DNA of 64,000 nucleotides from Sweltsa coloradensis (GCA_024449915.1 JAMZAV010000069.1:248001-312000), one strand, 5' to 3'. Positions 23,801-38,800 are shown, counted from the stretch's first letter. Translations and numbers: made by a program. Notes: generated by a model not told the origin, from the sequence alone.

Positions 23801-26800
23801 TTAACTTGTACATCGCTTCTTTCCTGGATATACATCGCAAGGTCATTTATGTATATTAAAAATAGCGTAGGGCTCAGCACAGCTCCTTGCGGTACCCCGC
23901 TCCTTGTTTGCCTGTATCGTGATACCTTGTCATTATATTTTACTCTTATAAAACGTTGGCTCAGGAAGATCTTCACCCATCTATACAGATTCTTTGGGTC
24001 TTCCATAGCTTCCATTTTCTGTAATAGACGCTTCCTGTCCACTATGTCAAAGGCTGTTTTAAAATCTACATACACTGCCAGTGTAGAGTGTTTTTTGTTA
24101 AAACCTTCTTTCACTTCTTGCATGATGTACGCAATTTGGTCCACGGTGCCACGATGAGATCTAAATCCAGCTTGATGTGGGGTGAGGCGACTTTCTGCCT
24201 CCAGGTAACTTCTCAGTCGTAGATTTACCATGTGCTCCATCACCTTGGCTATCATACTGGTTAGGGAGATTGGTCTATAGCTATCTATCTTGCTGGCATC
24301 CTTACCTTTCTTTAAAATAGGGATTACCTGGGATGTCTCCTTCCCATGTGCAATTGCATAAGTTCTGTAGATGTTCTCTGCCACTCTTCCCCAGCTGTTT
24401 TAAAAATTCTGGGTGAATCCCATCCGGACCTGGTGCTTTTTTATTTTTTAGTTTCTTGATGGCCTCATTCAATTCGGCCACCACAAATAGGCCGTTATAT
24501 GGGTCTAGTTCATCACTCGCATATTTGCTGTTGTCAATTTTGATATGTCCTAATTTCTGGTTGTTGCTTTGCTGTGCGATATTCTTACAGAAGGCTTCCG
24601 CTTTTGCTTTGTCTCCAATTAAATTCTTATTCCCCTGAATAAGTGGTTTATTTTCCACTTGCTTCTTATCCTTGTTGCACAGCTTAGCGAAGAATGTGTG
24701 AGCTTTCGCTCCATCTTTCCTGTAGTCGATGTTGCTGACGTACTGATGTAGGGCTTCTCTCTTGCTCTCTCTCAGCTTTTCCTTAAAAACCTGCGTTGCT
24801 TTCTTGAGCACTTCCATCGCCTCTGGGGTTTGTAGCATCTCTGCATCCCTTCGCGCCTTATTTCTCTCCTCCATAAGTACTACACTCAATCCAACTTGCA
24901 TAGTACAAGCTAGGCGATATAACAAGCAAATACTTGGCATGTTGTTTAAATTTGGGCTACAAATGAAGGATGGTTTTCAGATTCAAAGATATATTTTCTC
25001 CCCGGTTAGTCTGCGTGATTCTTTTTCACGCCTTATGTAACTCAAGACCAGTAGAGATTCACATTGGATTGTGCTCGCATCTGTCCAGAATAACACGTTA
25101 GCAACGGCTGTTGTGCCAATAACAAGTGAACAACTAAAACATGCTGTGGCTGTTGGTTTCAAATGAAATAAGGAAACGGGAATACTTGGAAATTGCTTGC
25201 GTTGAGTTGAGTACCCATAAGACTCGAGTTTTTGAGTACTCGCACATTCCTACTAGTTATTGATGACTTAACATTTTACACAGAATTATTTTCTTCCACC
25301 GCTTATACAGTAAAGCTGAGTAACCTGTTTTTGCACACGATTCCCTACGTTTGAGAGATTCTGCAGGCGGTCCACAGCTGGTACCAATTGCTGGAGTTAA
25401 AATAGTGAGGAAACACACCACATTCACACCGCTACCTACTTGAGGCTCAACAACAGGTCTCCTGGTGGCACATGCGGTACAAAGCGTTTCAAAATCTAGA
25501 CAATCGGAATTAAGCAATTTAAAAGAACCACCATAAATGTTTATTTTTTCTACACAAGCAAGTGATATAGATAGATTACCAATCAAATGTAACAAGAGTT
25601 AAACAATACAATCTACAGGCACTGTCATGATTGATGAGCTATAGTAATTAGTTACCTGTCCCCATAGTCTGCCGGTCAACAGAAAGGTTAGTTGCTCTTC
25701 CTGTGGTGGTTGTAATTCTGGAGGAGGCATCATCTTCCGACTCCAGGAAGCTCGTAGTTTCAAGGTCTGAACTGAGCATTGAAGACTCGTAGCCATGTGG
25801 CAGTCCTTCACGGTGCTTTGAGTGACCATTCAAGCCCACGCCTTACAACACAAGACAAAGAGTTTTAATCTGAGTTTATAGGTGAACCTATAGCCCATCA
25901 AGTGTGTGTATCCATTTAATGTCCGGCTAATAAATAAATTCCGTAATCTGTATATCTCTAGTTGCAAGCTAGTAGCTACCAGTATCTACTTTCCAAGTTG
26001 AGCATGCGGTTAATTATAGTTTATTAACAATCCTTTGTTGTCTTGTTATATATTTCATAGAAGGACAAGGGATAAATCCACATCATGTACTTTCAGTATA
26101 GCCTACAGTATGCATACACTATAGAGCAAGGTCCTTTCAGTATAGTAAAACTTACGTAATCTGGACAAAATGAATTTAAAAAATGCTGCAAAACAGGCAA
26201 GATGTTGTTACAGATATCTTATGGCCCGGGATATGACAGTGTTCTGTATCTTTGCTAACAATAAGCCATCTTGTTGGAAAACTAGTATCTAATCATAAAA
26301 ATGCCCATCTTCTGGGTTGGGTCAGTAGAATATGCAATGTAGAATATTACAAATTATTACATATTCTACACGTAAAATATTAAATTTGCACGTTCTGTTA
26401 AATAGCCTAAGTGATTTGATGATGATTTTAGTATTTTTTAAATTTTTGTCTGACTGATTTTCTTTAACAAATAATTATAGTTAGGGCCTACAGTAGTCTT
26501 AACATAAATGAGATAGGTCAAAGCAAATCAAGCCACACCTCACAATTCCTTGATGGATTTACACAATGTAGAGCCTACAGGTACTAATACCTACCGGGTA
26601 GAATTAATCTGACTGGTGAGGAAATAAATCAAGCTAATATCATGAATTGGTTAATGGCTTAATAGTTAATAGCCTCTGACTGGCCATTGTCTTTGTGGAG
26701 GCAAATTTGAATATAAAAAATAATAACAGGGGCCTACCTTGTATATCAATTTAAAGTCTAGGCCCTATGCACTCCTTCGATTGGAACACGCAGCTGGATT

Positions 26801-29800
26801 AATTTGGTGGAACACATTGGTGGAGCAATTTTTCATTATTATTTGTTAACTATAGGGCCTAAGCTAAATCATCAAATAAAAATATGAAATATAAAAGGAA
26901 GGCCTAATTAAGATGTTGAGTATGTTTAGCCTAGATACCACTCTGAAGTTTGAAATACATTCATCATATTTTCCCTTCTAGTAAATCAATTTTAACAATA
27001 AATTTAATATTCTACATATTCTACATCATCGACATATTCTACACTTTTTTCTACGCGTAGGCTATATCAAAAAATAATAAGGGGTGTGCAAATCCAAATT
27101 TTAATTTCCAATCCGAATCCCAAGCAAAAAGATTCGCAAATCCGAATCCTAAATTGGTTTCTCACATGGAACGAACAACATAAAGAAATGCCATAATTTC
27201 ATGGTACCGTGCAGTTTTACATTGTTTTTTACCACGTTTTCGAGACTCCATGACATCTTCAGTCAATAGAACAATGGTCAAACTAATCTCCCACCAGAGC
27301 GCAGATCGATCGGGGTTTGGTCACAGTTGTCTTTACATAGATAAAATAGGAATTTGGAAAATGGGGGTGCATCATTGATGTGGTGGGTGACAAGAGTTTC
27401 CACCAGAGTGTAGAACGGTTGACGTTTGGTCACCGCCATGTGTAAGTTCCACTGCAACCACAATGTAAACAGTCCTGTGACCAAACCCCGATCATGCGAT
27501 CCTGGCGGAGAATCCGTCAACAACACTTCATCCATCCAGCCTATTCTGAATGCGAAGTATTTATCTCGCGCGGTAGGCCTATCTTTATCTTTTGGCATTG
27601 TTCTAAAACTCCTTGCTGTTATTTAAGAGCACATTAGTAGGCCCAAACATAATGTTTATTGTATCTGCTGGCCTTTTCATAGACCCGCACTTATTACGTA
27701 CGAGTTCGGAGATGGGCATCATTCAAGTAATAAATACGCCTCGCCACGTGAAGCGAGACTGACGTAAACACAACGCTCGCATGTCTTCCAAACCGGCAGC
27801 CGGTTAGGGCTCGCGTGAGTGAGAGAGACAGAGAACGCTGTGCCGTACGGTTGTGCAACGCCTACAGCCTACCAGCATCATCCAAGAGAGAGAGAAGAGC
27901 ACACTGTTGTTTTTCAAATGCTAAGTGCGGGAAAAACATCGCGTTTTCTTGAACAACAAGACGCGAACGGAAATTCTTCGTTTACGTACGCGGCGGCCAT
28001 GTTGTCACGTGATCTATTGCAATTGCAAACTATAAATCGATCTATCGATATATTTGCGAGTTTCTCGGGTTTGGCGCTGAATTCAAATTCTTTCGAATAC
28101 TTTGAATTTTTACGATTTCGGATTCGAACGATAAATTGAATTTGAATATTAAAAGATTTGATTTGGATTCGATAATTTCGAAGCTTCGCACACCCCTAAA
28201 AATAATATTCTATGCTTAATGACCCAACCCTGCCTTTTTTAATTTTTGAATTCTTACAACTAGGCCCTACTCATGGTGGCATTGGGTCAAGAGTGTTTGC
28301 AAAGTAGGAAAGACAAAAGATGGGCAAAGGTAAACATTGTCAAAGATTGCAGCTGAAAGGTAGTTTTTACAGTTCTTATGCAATGTACAGAAACAAATTC
28401 TGAGTTTTTCAAATGGAATTTTCCAGGCCTGTGCATTTAGTGAATTTGTAGGCCTATTAGTCTGAATGAAAAAAATTGCTTACAAAAAGTTAGAATTTTG
28501 AATATAAAATAAAATGTCTTGTGAACTAAGCCTACGAATATTCTCAAATAGGCCTACTGACATGAAATTGATAACGGCATGGACGCTTTAAAAATTAGGG
28601 ACATATTCGAAGACTCTTTTTAAAAAAAATATTGGGTCCCAAATATTGGGTCCCTTCATAGGCTACAGTTAACAAAAAAGACAATTTTTGTTTATTTCAT
28701 CATATCTTGAATACATAGTTGGTAGGTATTTGAATTTTGAAAAGAATACAGTAGTAGAGGGCTAGTGAACATATTTTCGCAAATAACAACGATTTTGAAT
28801 ATTCACACAGGCCTAGTGTTTTTAGTTAGGTACTCCAAGCTACTAATAAAAAGGCCTACTATATTGTTTTGCCAACACTGCAAGTTTACTTGATCATTTT
28901 CTTTACATCTTCAATGCTCACATGTAGTAAGATGTTGAAAAGCTAAGAGAACTGCTGAAGCAAGCGGAGGAAACTTGATCCATTTCTGATATTTACGACT
29001 GAGCGGTAGTCAATACACTTTTCATATTTCACAGGAACATAAGGTATCCTACTTTACTACTACCGGTACTAGTTTCTTTATGCTGTTCTACTCTCTAGCT
29101 CACAAGTTGAGTGACTTTTTATAGGTTGTGAGCCCACTTTTCTTTCTTCACTTATCCGTTATTATTACCCGTAAAAAGAATCCAAAGAAACATAAACACC
29201 AGATGAATTATAGCAGGGACCTCTACAGGCATGTCGATCAGGCTTAAAAGCATTTAAACGTGTTTTTAGATGTTCAAAAATCACTTAACTATCAAAAAAT
29301 ATTTTTCTATGCCGAAATGCGTTCGGTGGCTTGGGCTTCACCTCCCACCTCTGACTTACCCGCGCGAGTAGTATTTTTTTTCCTGGCTTGCGAGTTACTC
29401 TCGACGTGATTCTATGAAGGTTGGCCTATGGTACACTTGCCTGATAATGTCATCAGCAATGCTGGCATGTCATTATGACTTTTATATAGGCCTAAGTAAA
29501 TGATTTAGAACTAGAAGGCTACCATAAATAAATACTGTACATAAATCTGAGTGTCCTAGCATGCTTCTTGACATTTTTTGTGGGATGCAGCACCAACAAA
29601 CATTCCACATATATAATGCATACTAGTTAATTCATCTTCAAACCAACCTGTGTGTTGAAGGCCTAATCTTCGTGCATCTATTTCCATCACAACTAGGCTT
29701 CGACTAATTTAATAAAACACTTTATACTAGGGTTGCCGTTTGATAATCGATATATCGATCGATACGATTATTTCCCGAAACGATCGATAATCGATTCAGT

Positions 29801-32800
29801 CTTCCAGAATAGCTCGCCCGCCCGAAATTTTGTAATTTACCGCCCGCTCTGCAGAACTTCATAAAATAGTACCAGTCAAAGACATTAATCACTTTATTCT
29901 GTGAAAAGTGCGTACACTGCGAGATCTACAACACGCGTAAGGCATGAAGTACGAAGCGCCTGCACTGCTGCAGTATAGGCTACCAGCATGACGCATGTGT
30001 GTTACGGGCCGGCTCGGCTCAAGCGGCTGCACTCCCGCGCCGATCAGGCACAGATTGCTCAACCTCAGCGCGTCACACTCACAGCCAATTATTGTAGTAC
30101 ATCATTCAAGGTCAACTAGTATTTTATCGAGATGCATTCCTCCCCACTCCACGCCAACTTGGTATCGCTTTACTTCATTCCATAGTGCTACGATAATTTT
30201 TTTTTATCAGTTCTCTCACATCAATATTATGTCGTCTTCCAAACTAATGTCCAACATTATTCATCTCGTCGCGTAATAAATATCGGAGCATTGAATAGTT
30301 AAACTGATTATATCTCGTAAATGAATGAACAACAATCACAACAAAAGCTGAAATGAAACTTCACAGAACCACCATTTCCAAGAAGAACGACCTTCACAAA
30401 GACAACACTCAAGCCGGGTAACGTCTGTCTATTCCACGTAGCGCGCTTTCGTCAGGCCAGTCAGACGCGTGGGGGGGGGGGGGGGCTCGTGAAAGACGTT
30501 GCTACCGTAGCGTGGAAAAACCCTGTTTTGAGCAAATAAAAGGAACAAAAGAATGCACTCGCAAAAGGTCCACGGTCCGTGTCGGTATGCGAGCAAGTTT
30601 AGGCCTAATTTTTATTCGATTCGATCGCTATTTTTTAAAATCAATTATCGCGATCAATAATCGATTTAACTGGTCCGATTATCGATACCGAAATTCTATC
30701 GAACGGCAACCCTACTTTATACACTTAAGTTTGATCTGCTTTGTGTGAAACATGAAATAATTGTAGATTTTACTCACCATTGTATTTATTATATTTGTTG
30801 GCGTGATGTCTAGCTTGTCCTTTATGACCTAAAATAATTTCATTTATATTAAGTGCAAATTAAAACAAAGCAATTAAATCAAAATATTTTGAATAATAAT
30901 AATAATAACAAAAACCAACAAGAAAATAGAAAGCACTCAAGCGGCAATCACTGATCAATTAAAAAATAGTTCAATAACATGACCAATGCAATGGTATTTC
31001 AGGTTGTTTAGATAAGAGAATGAACTGACCCTGTCTGGAACTGATGATAGATTCTGTTTCCGTGCATGTTGTTTCCTCTGGGTTAGGTCGGCCTACGTGG
31101 ATGGGATTTATAACGCTGGAAGAAGAAATATATAATTAAAGAAGAATAATTAAATTCATTAGGCCCCTTCCTGCATTACCATTTAGTTAACACATTTAGG
31201 TAGGGCCTACAGTAGGCCTACCATCAACTTTTTTGGATATACTAGGTAAATTTTACATCCCTAACAATTTAGCTATACAGATACCGTTACTGACAATGTC
31301 AATAGGTAATGCCAGCATAAACATTTAGGGCCTAGTCAAGTTGATGAATGTGCTATTTCTGTCTATTTAGATTTGACTTTTCCGGTAAAACATAATCCTG
31401 CATTTTTTAATTTAAGTTTTGTTGAATGGGACCATTAATATTTTTTAGTTACAATTATATTTTATATGTAGGCCTACCATAGTAAAGTACCAAAGTACCA
31501 TAGTAGTTGTCCACTATGGTTAAAGCAATTAGAAATGTCAACGTGCACCTGTAAGCCACTCGTAACGTTTTCAATTTTTCAATAGCCGTAACTTGGTATT
31601 ACCCGGTTGACATGAAGAGGTTACTGCTGGCTGTTGAGACTGACTGAATGAACAGTATAAAACACAACTTTTTACCTACTGCTGCTGACAGCATTGTACT
31701 TTTAAAGTTAGGTACACATGGTATGTTCATTCTGGACGTTTTTCGTTCTTTTGTGACTCGTCAGGCAGATGATGGTCTCCATTAGACTAGGGGCTACTAT
31801 TAGGATGCATTTCCTTTTTCAAATTAATTTAAACAAGTGAGGATACCAGTAGGTAGGTAGGCTAATGGTCCGATTGGATTTATCCACCACAAGTGTTTTG
31901 TATCTCACTAGTGCAGATGATGGGACTGCACAGCAATATCCTGCCCAGTGGGACCCACCATACATGAACAGTAATGAAAAAGCATGAGACAACTTACTGT
32001 GGTTCCCCAGGCCGATCAATAGGAACTTTTAAATCTGATTGTGTAGCACTCTCAGTACATTGTGAGGTACCATCAGAGACATTGCTGCCTTCTGCGGACA
32101 CCAACTGAAAATAAAGCAAAGCATACATGTAGCTACTATTAACATTTCAATCCATACAGACTAAAACACAGGCTCAACTCGACTTACCCAAGAAACAACC
32201 CGGCCATTAAAACAAGGTAAATGAGCATCATCATCTACGATCTCTTCTTTAACAACTCTGGAAAATAAAAATAAATATGTTATAGATAGGATGGTTGGAT
32301 GACATGCTATCAGAACATAACCTTACCCCTCATTTGGTTAAAAAGTCCGAACTTGATCATTACCCTAATTTTTTTCGGACGATTTCCACAACATATTGAT
32401 AAACGTAGGGCTGCCCATGTGTGCTTTATTGACAACTATGCAAAGATTCATATACGTTGGATGCTTCCTAGCCGAATGTATAGTTATTTGCCAATTGCCA
32501 AATATGTCCCATTCCCTCTAAATTATTCGAGAGTGGTTGAGAGATCATGGGAAACTGTATAGTAGGCTAGTGTTAGCCTGTCCAATACCCGGAGAAAAAA
32601 GGTCCGTTGGAGCGCTAGTGAGCCATCAGCTGTTTAGCAAGATGGCTGGGGACCCAATCTTGAAACCTACCTTTTCAGTTGAATACGTTCAGTTAGTCTA
32701 CATAGAGTAATTGAAAATGATTTACAACTATAGGTAGATATCTTGTGGTTTAAATCAAGATGAAACAAAATTAACATCTATAAAGAATTAGTGATTACCG

Positions 32801-35800
32801 GTAGGCCTACATATATTTTACGTCCTTCCTACATAGGCCACTGCATTTCAAATGACTAGGGCCTATGGATTGTTTAGCCTACATTGCAGAGTATAAAAAC
32901 GAAGGGCCGCAATTACTAATCCTTTTAAAATAACCTTGTTGTATGCTAAAGCAAGCGTGCACTAGTAATTTGACCATTATATTGATGGCCTAAACTGGCG
33001 TTAAACTGAGACAGCGTGGAAATTTTACGCCTAGCTGATGGGCCTACTACTTAGCCAGTTTCAACCATCCCTAGGTGTCAAGTTCGACTCATTAAAAGCA
33101 AGGGCTAGAAGAAAACTGATATTTTTTGTCACTAAAATATACATTTAAAAAACAGTTACTAATCAGTCTGTAACCCAAAACTATCAATTTATATAATAAA
33201 TGGTTTCCAGGCAACAGCTGTGTTGTCTAGGCATGTTTATCTCACTTTACAGCCAAGTCGCCTAGCTGATGCATGCAAAACTCGTAACTAAAATACTAAT
33301 ATTCCGAACAGACTTAATTTTGAATGTAGGGTACCGGTACCGTAGGCCCTATTTATTTCATCTTATAATTAATGTTACCAAACCCATTCGAGCTTCCAAT
33401 ACTATTTAATGTAGAGAGCCTACTCGAAATAATAAACACGTAGGCCTACTTGACAGCGCACCAAAGCAAATCTGGGTCTAAAAATCTCGCGTGAACGGCA
33501 GACAAGATAGGCATTTAAATGTGCAAAACGAAGGGCGATAGGGTTGATTCAATTTTTCAAACACCTGGTGATATCTGCTAAAAACCAAACACAGGCATAA
33601 TGGGTAATGTAGGGTAGGCCCTAATCAGCTAGATAAAATAATGTCCTAAATATTCGCTTCATTCAAGAACCTGTCAACATTCACTGTCGAGACCCAAAAG
33701 CTAAGTTTAGATGATGCCTTTCAGTTTCAGGTAGGGCTAGTATTGTATGAGTAGCCTACATGGTTGAAATGGATGGACAATGACTTGTAATATAGCTACC
33801 GTACACCAGACACATATATTACAAGGGGTCCCCATTACGTAAGAAAAGAAAGAGAGAGGACGTACCTAGGGATGTAAACCGGATATATTTCCAGAGATTT
33901 TCCAAAAAATTATTTCTCAGAAAATTTCCGGAAAAGTTTTCCCGGATTTTTTCAAAGAGGCAGTGCACTTTTTGTCTTGGGGGCATTTAGCTCAAAATAT
34001 TGGTAGATTAGTGCAAAATTTGTTACGGTACAAAAATCTTGTTACTAAAAACATCAGAAAATTTCTGCTCTTTCATATGACATTCTTAAAAAAATATTTT
34101 TAATCTAGTTGTAACTTTGAACCTCAGGGGCCAGGGCTATCCCATATTAGGCCTATCTACCAATTCTCCATATTGAGGTTTTTATACACCCTTTAGAGAG
34201 CCCTGGAGCCATGCATTTTTTCCCCAAGAAATTGCCCCCCCCCCCCCACAAAAAAAAAAAATCCGGAAATTTTACATCAAAGACTATTTCATATTGTGGC
34301 TTTGTTTTGGGTCTCCGTGTTGGGGGTTTAGTGTGTAGAGAATGGGTAGGGGGAGGGTCCAACTGGAGCCCGTTTGCTGGCATTCCTGACAGACCGTAGT
34401 GTGCACGCTTTTGTTGTAGGTGGGTTTGTGCTTATTGTCAGTATTTTTTGTGCCATTTTTTGGATATTTTGAGTCAAAACTCACATACATTTTGGGGTGG
34501 GGAATAAATAAAGTAGGCCCTAGATCAACCGCCGTGTAACCTTCACTTTTACCAAAAATGGTTGTTATAGGTCTAGGTCATTTCTTTTGTATGGACAATA
34601 AGCAATAAATATTGAATCCTGTATTACAATACCGGATGCGTACCGTGGATCATTTTGTAGGTAACTTTATACAGGCAACATTTTTTGCATAGGCCTAAAT
34701 AATCAAGTTATTTAGGTAGCCCTAGTGGATTAGAAGGTGGTCAGGTGGTTTAAATGAAATATAACAATATAACGTAAGGTACCAGAAGGGTAAACTAGAG
34801 TAGGCCTAGGCAAAAGGTCTACCAAAAGTAAATTGTGTTGTTAAATATTGGGCCATTGGCCAATCATATAAGGCCTAGGCATATATATATACATACACCA
34901 TAGCCCTACTGTTAACTGAATCTAATGAAATGGCTAGACCTAACTGAGCCAACAAATAAATACATAGGCCCTAGGTCCCCCCCTAAGATTTAATCTAAAT
35001 GTAGGCCTACTACCTAGGCCTTAATATTGGGCCTACAGAACTGAGAAATTGTCTTCCAAAATGTTCCAAGATCCAATATTTTTGTGAGGCCTCACGGCTC
35101 ACCTGATTGGCCAACAAGTATAAAATGGGTAGGCTAATTGATTGTTCAGGAGAGCGTCTCGAACCTAAATCTAGGACTGCAAATTAGTGAAAATGCCTCC
35201 CCGGGTAGGCCTACATGTCGATCTTACGGTCGGGTACCCGAAATTAAGAAATTTTTATTTTCAAAAATAGGCCTCTAGGCAAGTGAAAATAAATCGAAGG
35301 GTACTACTATCGGTAGCGTCATTCACTCGAGCTAAACGCCAACGAAAACAATTAATGTCGAATCGCTTACTGCTGCCGCTGCGCGCTAAGAAGTGAAAGG
35401 CTAACTGGCGGCGGTGGTAATCTAGCGGAAATCATGAGACAAAAACAGTCAAACGAGTACCTACCCGGTGGCTTATTTCATTACCCGGGTTATTAGCGTT
35501 TGGCAATGGGCGAGTTGCGCGAAAAGCGTTTGGTTAGATTATTAGTCTATGCTACGTTTTACCAAATTTATATCAAAAGGAAGATTTGTAACCTAACGCA
35601 TGACCCCCCTAACCTCCTACAACAACAAAAAAACAGGGAAAAGGATGTGACGGGAGGCTATAGGACCTACTAGAGTTTTTAAGCAATTATGAGTTATTGC
35701 TTCTGTAGGGGCAATTGCATATAATATCAATTTCTACAAATGCATTTTAAAATGTTTAGAATGGCTTTTCAAGATATCGAACAACAAGGAAGTGTACTAT

Positions 35801-38800
35801 CACCACTAAAATTCCTTTCAGTTCGGCTCGTCAGCGCCTGAGGCTACGTTAACCTAGAGAACCTCCCTTAGAAACCGGTTTGAGTGCAGACAAGCCGAAC
35901 TGAAAGCCACTGTAGTGTTCATTATTGTCATGGACGAAATCACTAGAAAAGTTGTAGAGAGAATTGGAGAAGAATGTATGAAAATGATGTTATTTGCAGA
36001 CGATCTTTTGGTGTGGGGAGAGGATAAAGAGAAGGTGTAATCTCAACTGATGTGTGGAGACTGGAGTGTGGTGGTAGGAGAATATGGTCTGGTGTTTGGA
36101 AGTGGCAAGAGTGAAACAATGCTAATGACACAAGATAAAACGAAGAATGTCAGGATTCTACTAGAAGGACAGATTTTAAAGCAAGTGGAGATTTCTAAGT
36201 AAGTGGGGAGTATAGTATCATGCGATGGAAGGATTCAACCAGAGATAGGAAGAAGGACGCAGAAAGCTGTTGGGTTATTCCAATGTATCCAAGACCTCAT
36301 ATGGAACAGAGAAGTACCAAAGAAGTGCAAGGTTACCATACCAATACTGACATATGCGGCAGAGACTTGGAATATGTTGACAGTGGATAAGAGCCTTGTG
36401 CAGGCTGTAGATCTATATGAAGTTTTTGAGAAGCAGAATTGAAGGTAAGACTAGATGGGACGGAATACGGAATGAGGATATCCGAGATCAAGTAGGCGTG
36501 AGGAATTTAATGGAGTGAATTGGAGAGAGAAGATTAAAGTGATTCGGACATGTCAAAAGGATGGAAAGAGAGAGATTACCGAGAAGGATTAGGCCTATGG
36601 AATTGGAAATGGAAAAACCACAACAACAATGGCAGAATAGTGTGAGAAAAGATGTGGAACAGCAAGAAGGAGACTGGAATGTGGTGGAAGGAGAGGAGTG
36701 GTGGCAGGACAGAAGAAGATGGAGGCCTGTCCTGCCTTCAATGCCGACCCAACGCAGAGTTGGACGTGGCAACAGATAATGATGATGATGAGAATAGGCG
36801 TATTACCACACAATTAACTTATTAAACAATTCCACATTATAACACATCACCAAAATTGAAATTTAACTGTCACTTAAGTAAACACTCCTAAAGGCCTAAA
36901 GGATTTTCAACTGAAGGAGTTTTGCCAAAAGTACAAAAAGTGGGGCAATTGGCCGCGCCCAACGTGGGATTTAGGCTACACAGCGAATATTAACGTCCAG
37001 TGACACCTTAAGACGGTTGGCTAAGCTCAAGAAAACCAGGCTTTGATGTAGAAGGCAGAGGTAAAGTCAGGATCACTTGGAAGCTCTATCATTTGTCCTA
37101 TTGGGTTGTGGTTTGCACCAAAATGTTAAGTAAGAATGTGTAATAGTATCAAGGCACATTTTCCAAATACTGCTCACTTTTCATATTAGCTGACCGTAAA
37201 TATGATACCAAACTGTTAATTTGTAGTAATTTCCCAATTTTGTGTTTGACAATTATTTAAAATTTCAGAATCGCCTTTGATAGACATGCGCTCATCCTTT
37301 GTAGGCCTACAGACTCCCAAAAATGCTGATTTTTTGGATGAAATTTAAGGTAAAAAAGCAGTACGTTATGTAAGCTTATGTGAAATTAGCTGGATTTGAC
37401 GGTCGAGCGGCTTTTTAAAATGGGATTTAACATTGTAAAAACAGTTGGCCCGAGCTTAACAAACAGTCGGTAAAAGTGAAGGGTTACTCAGCGGTACTTC
37501 TGTACTTGGCGGGTCCCAACTTTTTACACGTTTTTTCCCGATGAAAAACACTGAAAAACACCTTCAAATGAAGTTTAACTTATAAATAAGGGTTAAATAC
37601 TGCACCTACAACACCTTCAACGTCGCTATTTTAAATATAAAGGAGTTTCAACGCAAAAGATGTTTTGTTTAAAATAGGCCTAGGCCTAGCGACGTTAGAG
37701 GAATAATTTATTATTTACACCGGGCCTTCGCCCCTGGACCCCAGCTAATCTTACATAAGTGGGCAGCCGCACCTACAACAACAATTGACTGACCCTAACC
37801 GAAAAAGTTAAAAGTTAGGACCCGCCAAGTACAGAAGTACCTACTCAGCAATGTTTTTCATCCGTTTTTTGTTGAATAAACACTAGAACAACCACAACAG
37901 AGCAATTTTAAATGATTTTTAAATAGGCGCACACAAGTGTTAACAAAATAAAATAGAAAACAATATACACTAGAACAACACATAACAAACAGCCACCATA
38001 CCCTACACCGACCTCCACACGTCGCCATCTTCGAACTCAAATCCAGCCTAAACCAGTGCTATCAACTACTATGAGATACAAATTGAAATTCGATGCACAA
38101 CTGAATGGGGGGGCAACTCATACCCAACAACAAAACCACAAACAACTCATTCCAATGAATCACTAACTCAGGAGAACCAGTCAATCCCATAAAATACAAA
38201 GGATTTAGTTGCCAGCACTGCAATACGTCATTCCCCCATCTCGCCGTCGCTCCAGTCACACACTCTCACAACGTAAACATTAACATTATGTCAATCACAA
38301 CCAGTGGCGAAGCGTGGTCTTGAAGTTAGGGTAGACAAAAGTAATACTAGAGCAAATATTTCGTAATATAGGCCTAATAAAAAATGTTCGGGGGGAAGTA
38401 GAGGGACAATGCATGATATGTCTATGCCCAACTCATCCAGTGGAAAAACGGGCGTAACGTTAATATGAATAATTTATACTTCATAATGTGGTTTTAAATT
38501 TCTTACTAAAATATCGATAGTGTAGCCTACATAAATTATTTATGCCATGGACATAAAGATGTCATAACTTCCCTGATCAAACGACCGGTCAACTTGATGA
38601 TTTGTCGATCATTCACTTGAAAATTGCAAGCACATGGCATGAATACAATAGCACGTGTTCAACCTTTTACGCGGGCGAGCGAGCGAGAGGGAGGGAAACC
38701 AACCCAACCCCACCCCAACACCCTCCGACCATCACCAAAGGCCAACCCTAGAGCGTCTTGAACCACCGAGTCATGACTCCAACTTCCCCTTCAGATTCGT

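Larger units (their letters stand above)
21065..24930 (-). mobile_element. RNase H-bearing non-LTR retrotransposon (I/Ingi-like group), 5'-truncated and interrupted
   Basis: Same strand as DVL, inside intron 6. It runs from a truncated start near 24930 (the endonuclease is missing) through RT and RNase H to 22499. A roughly 0.9-kb stretch of other sequence follows, then a cysteine/histidine C-terminal piece and 3' end near 21065. Two shorter 3'-end copies of a related family lie at 20229-20285 and 55046-55335. Presence of RNase H after RT points to the I/Ingi/R1-type groups rather than CR1, RTE or L2; the clade is not resolved. Confidence 0.82.
32258..35814. other. DVL intron 1, exon-2-proximal part
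   Basis: AT-rich with frequent AGGCCTA words. Contains the possible CCGGAAA element and the TACCCG remnant listed separately. No gene or well-bounded regulatory element could be recognised. Confidence 0.6.

Noticed and set aside
27819..28139. 106-codon open frame as a gene
   Set aside because: It lies wholly inside a non-autonomous hAT-like element, shows no domain and no splice context, and its end runs into the GATTCG word array.
32299..32562. 87-codon open frame in DVL intron 1
   Set aside because: No recognisable domain, AT-rich composition like the intron, and no splice-site context.
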